Shown in pieces: positions 45,341 to 54,904 of a DNA stretch of 64,000 nucleotides. The notes under the pieces are model-generated. The model was not told the DNA's origin. It did no database searches and saw nothing but the letters and a program-made list of their open reading frames with translations. The position numbers and the translations under genes were made by a program. The stretch is from Maratus speciosus (lineage: Eukaryota > Arthropoda > Arachnida > Araneae > Salticidae): NCBI GenBank assembly GCA_963932465.1, contig OZ010795.1, positions 524,525,451-524,589,450 of the forward strand, written 5' to 3'. Numbering within the stretch: the first letter of the stretch is position 1; each line of letters starts with the position of its first letter.

Positions 45341-45640
45341 TATGGCTGCTCGTATTATTCAGTGATAAGAAATACTAGATCAGTTAAACACTACCATTTA
45401 TTTAAATATTAACAAATCAAAAATCGTTTAAGTTATACGAGTGACAAAAGGCACGAGCTCTGAGCAGCGTGCAAGCAGGTACGAGAGTGAATGCGCTTCC
45501 AACTTCCAACATGCTCGATCTGGTCGCGGCAGGTTTGCCATGAGGAGGAAATCGTTGGCGCTTGCAGGGGAGCCAGAATTCATGTGGCAGCCAAACATTT
45601 GGCGCGTGCAGCCACAAGCCCTTTATCCTGCTGAGACCCA
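45341..45640 (-). repeat. Probable 5' LTR of the gypsy element
   Basis: Sequence between the primer-binding site and the inverted-repeat element at 45618. It has promoter-like GC-rich parts (CACGCTGCTCAGAGCTCGTG; GGCGCGTGCAGCC) followed on the minus strand by an AAATAAATGG polyadenylation-like block close to the primer site, the order expected of an LTR. With no 3' LTR for comparison, the outer boundary is uncertain. A 74-codon minus frame here is not a gene. Confidence 0.5.
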
Positions 45641-46152
45641 AGAAAAATTTAATGCATGAATTTTTTTAAATATAAGCTTTTTGAACAAATAGTCATCAAA
45701 AATGACGTTTTTAAAGAAATTAATAAATTCCGATTTTTTAATTTTGTTTTACAGCGCATCCATCTAAATGGATGTTCCCGCCATAACTCGCTTTAAAGTA
45801 ATTAAAAATAATGCGAGAAGTATGGGAAAGAATAGAATTTATTATAAAGAATATAAGGCAATTATTAACATTTGATTTAAAATTGCAAAATAAAAATAGT
45901 TTAAACAAATTAAAATAACATAAAAACGAAAATTACCAGCAGAACGTAGAATTCCAACGACTCATTTATTACGCCATTTTTAAACAAAGTAGTTACCGTT
46001 GCCAAAATCCAAAAGCTGAATGTTGATTTTTGATTCATACATTACCAAAACCAATCGGTTTTAGATTGCTACAATGAAATATATAATGAACAATAGATGG
46101 AGAAAGCCAAACATCCATTTAAATGGATGCCAGGTCTCAGGAGGATATAAAT
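45618..46152. repeat. Inverted-repeat element with self-palindromic CATCCATTTAAATGGATG
   Basis: The outer inverted pair is TTTATCCTGCTGAGACC (45621) and, inverted, TTTATATCCTCCTGAGACC (46133). The inner pair GCATCCATCTAAATGGATGT (45756) and ACATCCATTTAAATGGATGC (near 46102) is itself palindromic. The about 340 bases between carry nothing coding. It may be a MITE inserted next to, or within, the LTR. Confidence 0.55.
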
Positions 46153-46303
46153 AAAAATGATATACTTATCTTTAACTTCTTTTGATACCCTCACATTTTA
46201 CTAAAATAAAACTTAGTATATTTAAATATATCTCAAGGGAATTATGATTCCTAAAATACCAAAAAATGAAAAAAATATTGACCATTTTTTATTATTTTTT
46301 ACA

Positions 46304-46839
46304 TTAAATCTTTATTTACTGAAGGTACTTATAAGTACCATTAAAATAACTTGCTATGAAATTCATTTAATACATGGATTAGTAGTAATACAGTTTAGAA
46401 TGAGTTTTAGATGCATTACTTTAACTTGTTCCAAAAGCATTATTAGTTATACGAAACAAAAATATTTTTAAAAAGATAATTTTTTTGCCTTTGCATTTTT
46501 CAACTTTCTTGGCGTTAGGGGGGGTGGGGGGAGTGTTTTCAATTCGGAAATATTTCTATATTTCTGTTGTATGAACCTTATATTTGTTCATTTCCTAATT
46601 ATACAAAATACAAAGAAAAATATTTAAAATAAAAGTTTTGAGTGTGATTATAAATATTGCACAAAATCCCTATCAATTCAAATTTAATTAATTCTTCTAA
46701 ATCCTTCAATCCTTCTAAAATCCTTCTAAAATTTATTAAATGATTATGTAAATCTTCTAATATAATTTCAAAAATTCACGAAAAATGCTTTAGATGACGA
46801 AATTTTCATGAATTCACAATTCAGTACATAAAGGGTTAA
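46304..46839. mobile_element. piggyBac-like MITE, copy B
   Basis: Flanked by TTAA (46304-46307 and 46836-46839). The left end ATCTTTATTTACTGA is degenerate and the right end, inverted, reads CCCTTTATGTACTGA. At 536 bp it is almost the same length as copy A (62778-63315), and homologous throughout: AAGCATTATTRGTTA, CAATTCGGAAATATT, AAAATCCTTCTAAA. A G-rich tract lies at 46526-46540. No coding capacity. Confidence 0.8.
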
Positions 46840-47120
46840 ATGTATGTACTACAGAAACAGAATTTTTACAGGAAGTAATAAATATATGTTTGATATTGTA
46901 TTTCATATTTTTTCCAGATCGTAATGAGGAAACAGGTTTTATATGGGCTTTTAAACTTGTCCAGCAGAAAGTTGTATCGCATCATTATGAAACAATTTCT
47001 GTATAAAACAAAAACGTTTGGTATCTGATATCATTTGAGAATCTTAAGCTTATACTGAACGTAAAAGATTGTTTATTTCTAGCATTATTATGCTTCAATT
47101 TTTTTTTTTTTTTTTTGCCT
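46840..47120. other. No recognisable gene
   Basis: AT-rich DNA ending in a T tract (47098-47116) that abuts the next TIR element. Confidence 0.5.
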
Positions 47121-47126
47121 CGCGTG

Positions 47127-47843
47127 TACCGGGTATACTAAAAATGTCTGATGGATTTTAAAACTGAATGACTTGCAAACGGTGACAGATATTTAAAAAA
47201 TTCTTGCAGGAGTGTTATGCAAGATATCAGGAGATTTTATGCTGCGATTCTCAGTTTCAGTTACAAATAGCATCGATACATGGCGATGCAAGCAATAACA
47301 GCTAAATTAAGGGTTGATTTTTCGGTCTCTGTTTTCTTCCATGCGGACATTTTTGACATTTGAAGTCCACCGAAGTGGAGAAAGCTTTGGGGCCTATAGC
47401 TACAATGGCTGTCGCCTCGAATGATCCCTATTATACATAGAAACAACAACAAGTCACAACAATTTTTATTTTTCCATTACATATATTATATAACTACAAT
47501 GGGGCATTCACAATTACATCCATGTCTTCCCAGAGACTGGAACCCAGGCCCTCGGGGTGACAGCAGACTCCGCTTACTGAGCATGCCACCGAGCGACTTC
47601 CATGCGGAAAAAGGAGGTTACAATGCATTGAATGTATCCCGAGGTACAAAAATCGTGTCTAGACTGAGCATTTATTGCTCTCAGCGCCATCTCTTGTTTG
47701 AAATCCGAATTAAAATCAAGAATCACTGCGAAAAATCTCCTGACATCATACGTAACACTAATGCAAGAAATTTTTTAATATCTGTCATCGTTTGCAAGTT
47801 ATTGAATTTTAAAATCCATCAGTCATTTTTGTGACACCATGTA
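47127..47843. mobile_element. Tc1/mariner-like TIR element carrying a tRNA-like insert
   Basis: Long TIRs of about 120 bases: TACCGGGTATACTAAAAATG and, inverted, TACATGGTGTCACAAAAATG, continuing through GATGGATTTTAAAA, AACTTGCAAACG and GACAGATATT. No transposase. The inner 450 bases include a tRNA-like block (47500-47600). Confidence 0.75.
47505..47598 (-). mobile_element. tRNA-derived SINE head
   Basis: On the minus strand GGTGGCATGCTCAGTAAGCG resembles a tRNA 5' half with A box, and GGGCCTGGGTTCCAGTCTCT, about 25 bases later, resembles the T-arm/B box. A/T-rich 3' sequence with GTTGTTGTTTC follows. The stem pairing is imperfect, so this is a SINE-type promoter and not a functional tRNA gene. 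It lies inside the 47127-47843 element. Confidence 0.45.
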
Positions 47844-47849
47844 TAAAGT

Positions 47850-49760
47850 TTTCAGAATTCTTGCAATATTAGACTCCAAATAAATATGTTTTTAATTAGC
47901 AAAAGATAAAAATTTGGTTTTACTTTATAGAGAATATCAAGAACTATATATCCTGAAAATTTCGTGAAAAATATTGAAAATATATTTAACAACCTTGCGT
48001 AGAGTTCCCTAAAATCATATTTTGAGAAAAGTGACTATATAACGTTTTCTCTTTGAAAATACAACACATTAAACAATTAGCAAGAATATCATTAATTTTA
48101 ACTTCAACGTGTTCACAAATGATTAATATTATAAAATCTTTAACATTATTTTTAAAAGTTTAATTTTTTGGAAGCTTAAGAATGTTAATCAATTTAAATT
48201 ATATTCATTATCCTGAAAATTATGAACAATTATCTAAATTCGGTTGAGTTGTTTCTGATTTGAGTTGTTAGTCAAATTCAATTGTTTTCTAAAAAAAGAT
48301 ATTCTAAACCAAATTTCCTGCACAAAATCCCTTTGCTATCTCCCTCATTACATCTCTGTAATCGTTTAGGAATTATCTAGCATATTTGAACTGTTGTTAA
48401 ATACTATAGACTTAAGATGTATATCGTCTAATGATTGGTGTCATGATAAATGATGTCATGTGTTCTTGAAAGATATCACTGTTTCACTACTTTCTTTTAT
48501 CGCAATAATCCATTCAATAGCGACAATCAAAAGGGTGATACCTTGTCGTCAGTTTCTGTTGTATTACACATCAGTTTCACAAGTGAATGAATAGAAGACT
48601 GTACCGTAGATTATTTTGACTTAACATTACGCTTAGTCAACCTGAATTGCATCTTCTCTGTAACCTGAATTGCAGAATCTGGATGATTAATGAGAATTTC
48701 TAAGATAACGGGATACTTTATCAGTATGTTTTGAGTGAATAAATAATTAAGTACACGTAAAATAGTATTTAGATTTTAAATAATAATTTAGAGGCCTTTG
48801 TCTTACATTAGATTGGTATAGATTATATCGCTATTTCAGTATATTATTTAATTGCGCAGAAGAGAAAATTAAACTTTGTTTAAATTGCTGCATAATTTGT
48901 TGAAATGAAATATTTACATTTTTTTAGCATTAATTCAAAAACATTACATGAAATATCTACAAGATATTTGAATATTAAAATATGGTTTAAGTAAGTACTT
49001 CAGATGTATTAATAAAAAAAAATATATTTTAGAACATATGTGTTTTTTACCAGCATTTTTTACGTGATCTTCAATAAAACTTTTTATATGTATTAATAAA
49101 ATTTTATTAAAATTTGTATGTGTATAGATTTTTATAAGCATGTATTTAATTTAAATTTGTAATAATATATATATATTTTTACATAAGTTATGTTTGTATC
49201 GGTATGTATTAAATTTTTATCAGCAGAAATAATAGCTTGTTTTACTACACGGATTTGAAAAAAAATGTATTTTCGTGTATAATAAGATATGACATAATGG
49301 AATAAATAGTTTAACTAATTATTCAGAGATAATTTAAAAAACGAATTTCGAGCATTTGTTCGATTAATTTGACTAATGGTACTACGCAAAATCTTCATAT
49401 ATCCCAATAGTATGTCAATATTTTGAAAACGAAACTACTTTTATAAATTCGTTGTTGTCCTGCATTATTCCAACACAGTCCTGATTGAGATATAGTTTTT
49501 ATATACTGTTGATTACATTTTGAAGGATTTTAGAAATAATTATTTTAGTCTAGCAGAAATATCTGAAATGTTGAAATGTGGTTGAAGTTTGAACGTAGAC
49601 GGAGGAGACGCTAATTATTTTAGAATAGTATTTCTTTTCGTTTATTTATTACGCGGGTAGGATGAAAAGAAATGCACACATCCTTGTCGAACACGAATTG
49701 AAACAAATAACAAGATCGGGGAAGAAGTACATTAAAGTACCCTTCTGAAACATAAGAATC
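47850..49760. other. No recognisable gene
   Basis: About 1.9 kb of AT-rich sequence without terminal repeats, tandem structure or a credible coding frame. Confidence 0.5.
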
Positions 49761-49766
49761 ATATAT

Positions 49767-50235
49767 TTATGTTTCAACATAGTCAAAATTAAGGTAGTAA
49801 AAACAGTAATAAACACATTTCTCCCAATGTGTAATAAGGTTTTTTATCCCGTCGCTGAAAACATCTTCCGACATTTCTCGAATCTAGGACTTGACATCTG
49901 CCTTCATCACATAGTCCGATGTGTAATGATTTCCCTTAAGGTCTCTCTTGAGTAAAGGAAAAAAATAAAATTCTCAAAACGCCAGATCGGGGTAGTAAGG
50001 AGGGTGTGGAATCGGTTCAAACTTTAGATTTCGCAGAGCCCCTGCATTTGCGCGCGAGGTGTGAGGACGAGCGTTGTTATATTGCAAGATTATTTTGCGA
50101 TAAGCTTTTGAGTAATTCGCCGGTCATTTTGAATCAAATTGTCAACGAGTTTCCGATGTTTATCGTCTGTGGCAGTGATTTGACGTCCGCTGCGTGTTTC
50201 ATCAACAATTCTGGCTTTTCCAGGCTCGCAATCTT
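49767..50235 (-). pseudogene. Mariner transposase with internal deletion
   Basis: The first minus-strand part (about 50235-50110) encodes an HTH segment: GKARIVDETRSGRQITATDD and LIQNDRRITQKLI. It is followed directly by the C-terminal catalytic part: LQYNNARPHTSRA (second site, with NN where the family has DN), then IPHPPYYPDLAF (third site), a stop, LLKRDLKGNHYTSD, and WEKCV. The first catalytic region and about 100 residues between are missing. Two in-frame stops remain in an otherwise readable frame. The type is the SETMAR-like DD34D mariner. Confidence 0.82.
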
Positions 50236-50299
50236 GTATTTATATGTGAAATATCATGCCCTTCTTGCACTTACATGTGAAATAGCAAGTACAACACTG

Positions 50300-51870
50300 T
50301 AACATACATGCCAACTCTTCCGCTTTTTCAGACCACAAAAAGTTAATAGATATTTTTGCCTTATTTAATCGGCAGATTACGACGATTTAAAAAGGTAAAA
50401 TTTTCTATAAAATTTTTGTCGTTTGAAAAAGCGTAAGATGTTAGCAGCTATGCTATAAAGTAAATTCAGTAAATATTAAAAGCGTGGGGGGGGGGGGTTG
50501 TAATAATGTACACATAAACAAATAATAGTATATGATACAAATTGGCAATCATATTAATAATGACTTTGCATCATTCAATATAGTACAATATTAGTAATAA
50601 AACATTTCTATTTTGTAAAAAAAATAGCATTAATTCAAAGTAGCACCTTTAAATCACAACTGTATTTCAAGTCACAGTCGATCAACTACATTTCAATTTT
50701 TGTATTAATTCTTCAATAAATTACTCATTTGAGAATTCAAAATGTATGCAAATAGTCAAGAGAGAATATTTAGACTCTCGTTAATGTATATATATATATA
50801 TATATGTCACTTTCCAAGAAATTAACTTTTCTTCAATTCTACAACAACAATAATAATACTTTCAAAAAAATAATTGCAAAGAGAGGATTTTTAAGCTCTC
50901 AAAAAGGTACATAAATGTAGTACTACCTAAATTTAATACTGTTGGTCTTACAAAAATTATCACACAAAATATGTATACCAAATATCCTGAATGCTTATTG
51001 AATTATGTTTAATTCAAACATTTGCAGTATAAATATGCGATTACTTTTTTTCATGTAAAATACATAAGTATTTCTTTTGTAAAGACTTAAAACAATCTTT
51101 GGATCCAAAGTATATAATTTTCATGTGCACAAACATTTTTTCAATTTGTGAATTTTCAACACTTAAAAAAAAGATTTAATGTAATTTCAACCATTTTACA
51201 TAATACACCAATAATAACAGTAGAAGTATTAGCATGCATAACTTTTATTATTATTATTTTTTTTTACATTTAGAAATAGGTTAGATGTTATAACATGCAT
51301 GAATTATAATTAACGGTAAAGTGAAATTTGAATTACTCTGAAAGTCACAAAAGGGAAAGTGATGACATATGTACTCATATTATATTTTATATCAATAACA
51401 ATGTACTTTTAAAGATAAATACCATATCAAAATAATTCAATCAATGATACTTCATCTCCAACTAAAATATTGAATTATAAGTTTTAAAAAATTGATTTGA
51501 TTTTTTAAAAATCTTTCATGGTATTTAAATCAAATACTGAATTTAAAACTTTTGAGTTATCAGCACATTTTTTACATTAAATATAAATTCTAAAAAATGA
51601 ACATGGCTTTGAAGAAAATATTTCAGTGAGCAGCATAGTAAACAGAAAAAAAATAATAAGATTTACATACTTTTACAGGATGGCAATAACACAGTGTCAA
51701 GGTGAAGGTGACTTAAAAAAAATAAACATAAAAATTACACAAATGCTGCCTGCAGGTTTGGTAGAAGTAAGAAATAAAATAAACAGTCAGTCTTCGTATT
51801 TGACAATCCAATCTAGCTAGCATAGATGAGATTTTTTACAATGGTAAAGGCATCCTAAATAAAAATGAAG
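50300..51870. other. No recognisable gene; microsatellites
   Basis: AT-rich DNA with a G tract (50487-50498) and a (TA)n run (50787-50805). I looked here for a 3' LTR of the element at 51877-60543 and found no match to its upstream region. Confidence 0.5.
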
Positions 51871-51876
51871 ATTAGT

Positions 51877-53210
51877 TTATATTTTATAGTGTTTATGACT
51901 GTGAGGGCGAATATCATAATGTTTTTTACTTTGAGTAGATTTATTTAGAACTGTAGTGGAAGATTTACTACCAGATGCTTGTGATTGCACTGAACTATGT
52001 GAATGCGAAGATGTTTGTTGGCCCTTTAAAGAGGTGTGAATTTGAGAAGAATCACAATCAGTTGTATGAGTACGAATATGTCGTTTCACAGGAGACGAAG
52101 ATGCACTATCAACAGCTGTTTGATCATGTGTTGCATTTCTAGATGAATCAGAAGGATGACGCAATGCTTCATTTCTTTTCTGGAGTTTCAAGATTCTGTT
52201 AGTATAAATTAACATAGGTGATGCTTGATTATTATTGGAATCTTGAATTTGAATAAGTAAGTATTATTTTCTTTACCATATAAGGTCCTCGTACTTTTTG
52301 TTAAATACACTGGGAAAATTTACATAAACAATATCATCAACTTTGATATTAGCTAATATTTCCCTTGATTTCTGATACACTTTTTGTCTAGAAGACTCGT
52401 TATTTTTGTAAGCTTGATAGTATACTTTTCAATTACATCCATTAATTTGTGGATTTCATATGCAGTGTTAAGAATTTTCCAGGAAGAATGGGTTTCATAA
52501 TTGACATAAATATCATTTACCTCCCTTCCAAAATGAAGATTTGGAGTGAATTTTGTAGCAGGATGAGGTGTAGCGTTATATATGGACTGGTGGATATTTT
52601 AAAGCAGTTGGAACATCAAATCCTTGGGAAGCTATTGTATTCACAGATGACTTTATTTGAGTGTTACATCTCTAATTCAATCCATTAGCCTGTGGATGCG
52701 CTACTGTATTGTGCTCTAGTTTTATGCCAAGTTTTTTGTTGAAATAAGAAAACAAATCACTAGTGGACTGGGAACCATGATCTGTAAGAGTTAACTCAGG
52801 TTTTCAATGAGTATAAATTTAATTCAACAGAGCTTTAGTGACCGACTCAGCATGAATGCTATTCAAGGCATATAATTCAAGGTGACGAGAAAAATGGTCG
52901 ATTACGTTCATAACAAACTGGTGATTTTTCAAAGGGCCAAGTAAATCCATCGAAATCTTTTGATTGGGAGCTGCAGGAATTGGTTATGGCAGACATGGAA
53001 CAGTGTTTTTCTTATGATTTTTATTTACTAAACAAATTTCACAAGAGTTGACATAATTGATTGTATCAGAAACTAGAGTTTTTCAAGTAAACCTTTTATT
53101 AAAATCAACAATGGTTTTATGAATACCAGTATGAGTAACATGATCAATTTTTAAAGGTTTAGCTCTAAATGAAGATGGTAAAACAGCTTTTTTTGTAGAT
53201 CAATGTCTTC
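51877..53210 (-). pseudogene. Second gypsy-type element: integrase remnant and C-terminal tail
   Basis: Across several frames the minus strand reads a DDE integrase core: MDLLGPLKNHQFVMNVIDHF (first Asp, near 52945), LTDHGSQSTSDLF (second Asp, near 52785) and HPQANGLN (near 52685), where the family has a catalytic Glu shortly after. A 112-codon Ser/His-rich C-terminal frame (52215-51877) follows. Multiple stops and frameshifts make this much older than the gypsy element at 42468. Confidence 0.78.
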
Positions 53211-54896
53211 TCAAGAGAAGTGTCCATTATAACAAAGTAACTCATTACTTGGATTTATGTAATAACCATTTAAACTTTTAGATTTTTTATTAGTTTTGAT
53301 ATCTTTATAAATTTTCTTAATTTGAGGATCTTTTTGTTGTTCAGAAAAGATGGTTTGATCGAAAATTTGTAACAATGGATCTTCATTACTAGCATTATTT
53401 GTAGATGGAGGGTCACTTTGAAGATGGCAGTTATGATGTTTTTTGCCAATTAATCCACATGGACACTGAGTAATTTCATTATGTAGATCATTTTGATCAT
53501 CAACAATAGGCAGTACTTCTTGTTCAAAAATGAGATCTGGAAAAGTATGGAGATCTTCAGCAGGAAGATGACGTGTCCTACTTAGAAAATCTGCTAACAC
53601 ATTATCTTTGCCTGGAACATGCTGGAATGTGTATGAATATTCAGACAGTTCTACCATCCAACGTGTAGTGATGACAGCAGGAGATGTTGATTTTTTGTAG
53701 TTATTGAGAGGTTTAGCATCAGACAAAAAAATGAAGGGTCTGCCAAAAATGTAATATTTAAAAGCTGTTATACCTTTATAAATGGTATAAAGTTCGAGTT
53801 TGATGGCTGGGTGCTATTCAGGTTTTCAGACTGAGATAGAGTTTCGGAGTAATAAGTAATAAAGCGAAGTTAACCTTGAATTTTTTGTATAAGAACAGCT
53901 GAGATTGCTGCCTTTGAAGCACCTGTATTAACATAGAAATTCTCGTCCCAATTAGGAAGATTGTTCTCGTCCCATTTAGGAAGATTGAGCATGGGTTTAT
54001 GGAAGAAAGTTTCTTGCAATTTATTAAATGTATTTTCTTGTTCAGATTTCCAATAGAATTTACTTTTAGATTTGGTGATTTCAATAAGATGAGTAATTAA
54101 TCTAGCTGAATGAGGTATAATTGACCTATAAAAAGAGCATAAGCCAATAAAACTCTTTGTCTCCCTCCTAGTTTTTGGCTTTGGAAAAGAAGTAATTTTC
54201 AAAATATTGCTCGTAATTGGAAGAATTTTATGATCAGTGAGGTGGAAGCCTAAAATGTTAATGCTAGTTCGCATAAAAGAACATTTTTCAGGAGAAAGAG
54301 TAATGTTGCTCGCAATAAGAGTATCCAAGAGTTTTGTGAGTTTCGCAATCATTTCTTCAAATGAATTAGCGTCAACAACTATGTCGTCCTGGTATGCGCA
54401 ACAAGAGAGAATTTCTGATAATTGAATAACTGAATCAATTAACTGCTGAAAAGTACTCGCAGCTGTTTTCAAGCCAAAAACAAGAGGAAGGTAGGTAAAC
54501 ATTCCCCATGGAGTGGTAAAACTGAGCTTATCTTGTATCTATTTAGGTACCGCAATCTGCCAGTAAGAAGCGGGCAAGTCCAGTGTACTGTAGTATTTAA
54601 ATTTTGACAATTGTAATAATAGATTTTGAATGCGAGGTAGAGGATATGAAGATGGAATAATAATATAATTTAATAATCGTAGATCTAAAGCGAAACGATA
54701 TTTTTGAGGTTTTGACATGACAGTTCTTCACTTTTTAACTAACAGCATGGGGCAAGCCCAAGATGAATTTGATCTATCTCTAATGCCAGCATTTAACATT
54801 TGATTGATCTGGTCAAGAGACTTTTGTTCTAGTGCCTGTGGCACAGTAAAAGGTAGGGTTTTCATCGGATGAGAATTCATCATTGAAAACTGAGGA
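53211..54896 (-). pseudogene. Second gypsy-type element: reverse transcriptase and RNase H
   Basis: From the insertion boundary: YSTLDLPASYWQI, a stop near 54540, then FGLKTAASTFQQL, the catalytic YQDDIVV (near 54390), SPEKCSFMRTSINILGFHL and FIGLCSFYRSIIPHSARLI. In RNase H the first catalytic motif reads NTGAS where NTDAS is expected. An 8-codon in-frame tandem duplication (24 bases, 53941-53964 and 53965-53988) lies just before it. The connection and start of integrase (VPGKDNVLADFLSR, 53211-53726) remain open for 171 codons. Confidence 0.85.
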
Positions 54897-54904
54897 TTAA
54901 CTAG

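Noticed and set aside
47421..47834. 137-codon plus-strand open frame
   Set aside because: It runs through a tRNA-like block and into a terminal inverted repeat; no protein motif.
50006..50302. 98-codon plus-strand open frame
   Set aside because: It is antisense to the mariner HTH/catalytic remnant, which matches the family on the minus strand.
51000..51870. 3' LTR of the second gypsy element
   Set aside because: No direct repeat of the region upstream of gag (60660-62100) could be found here.
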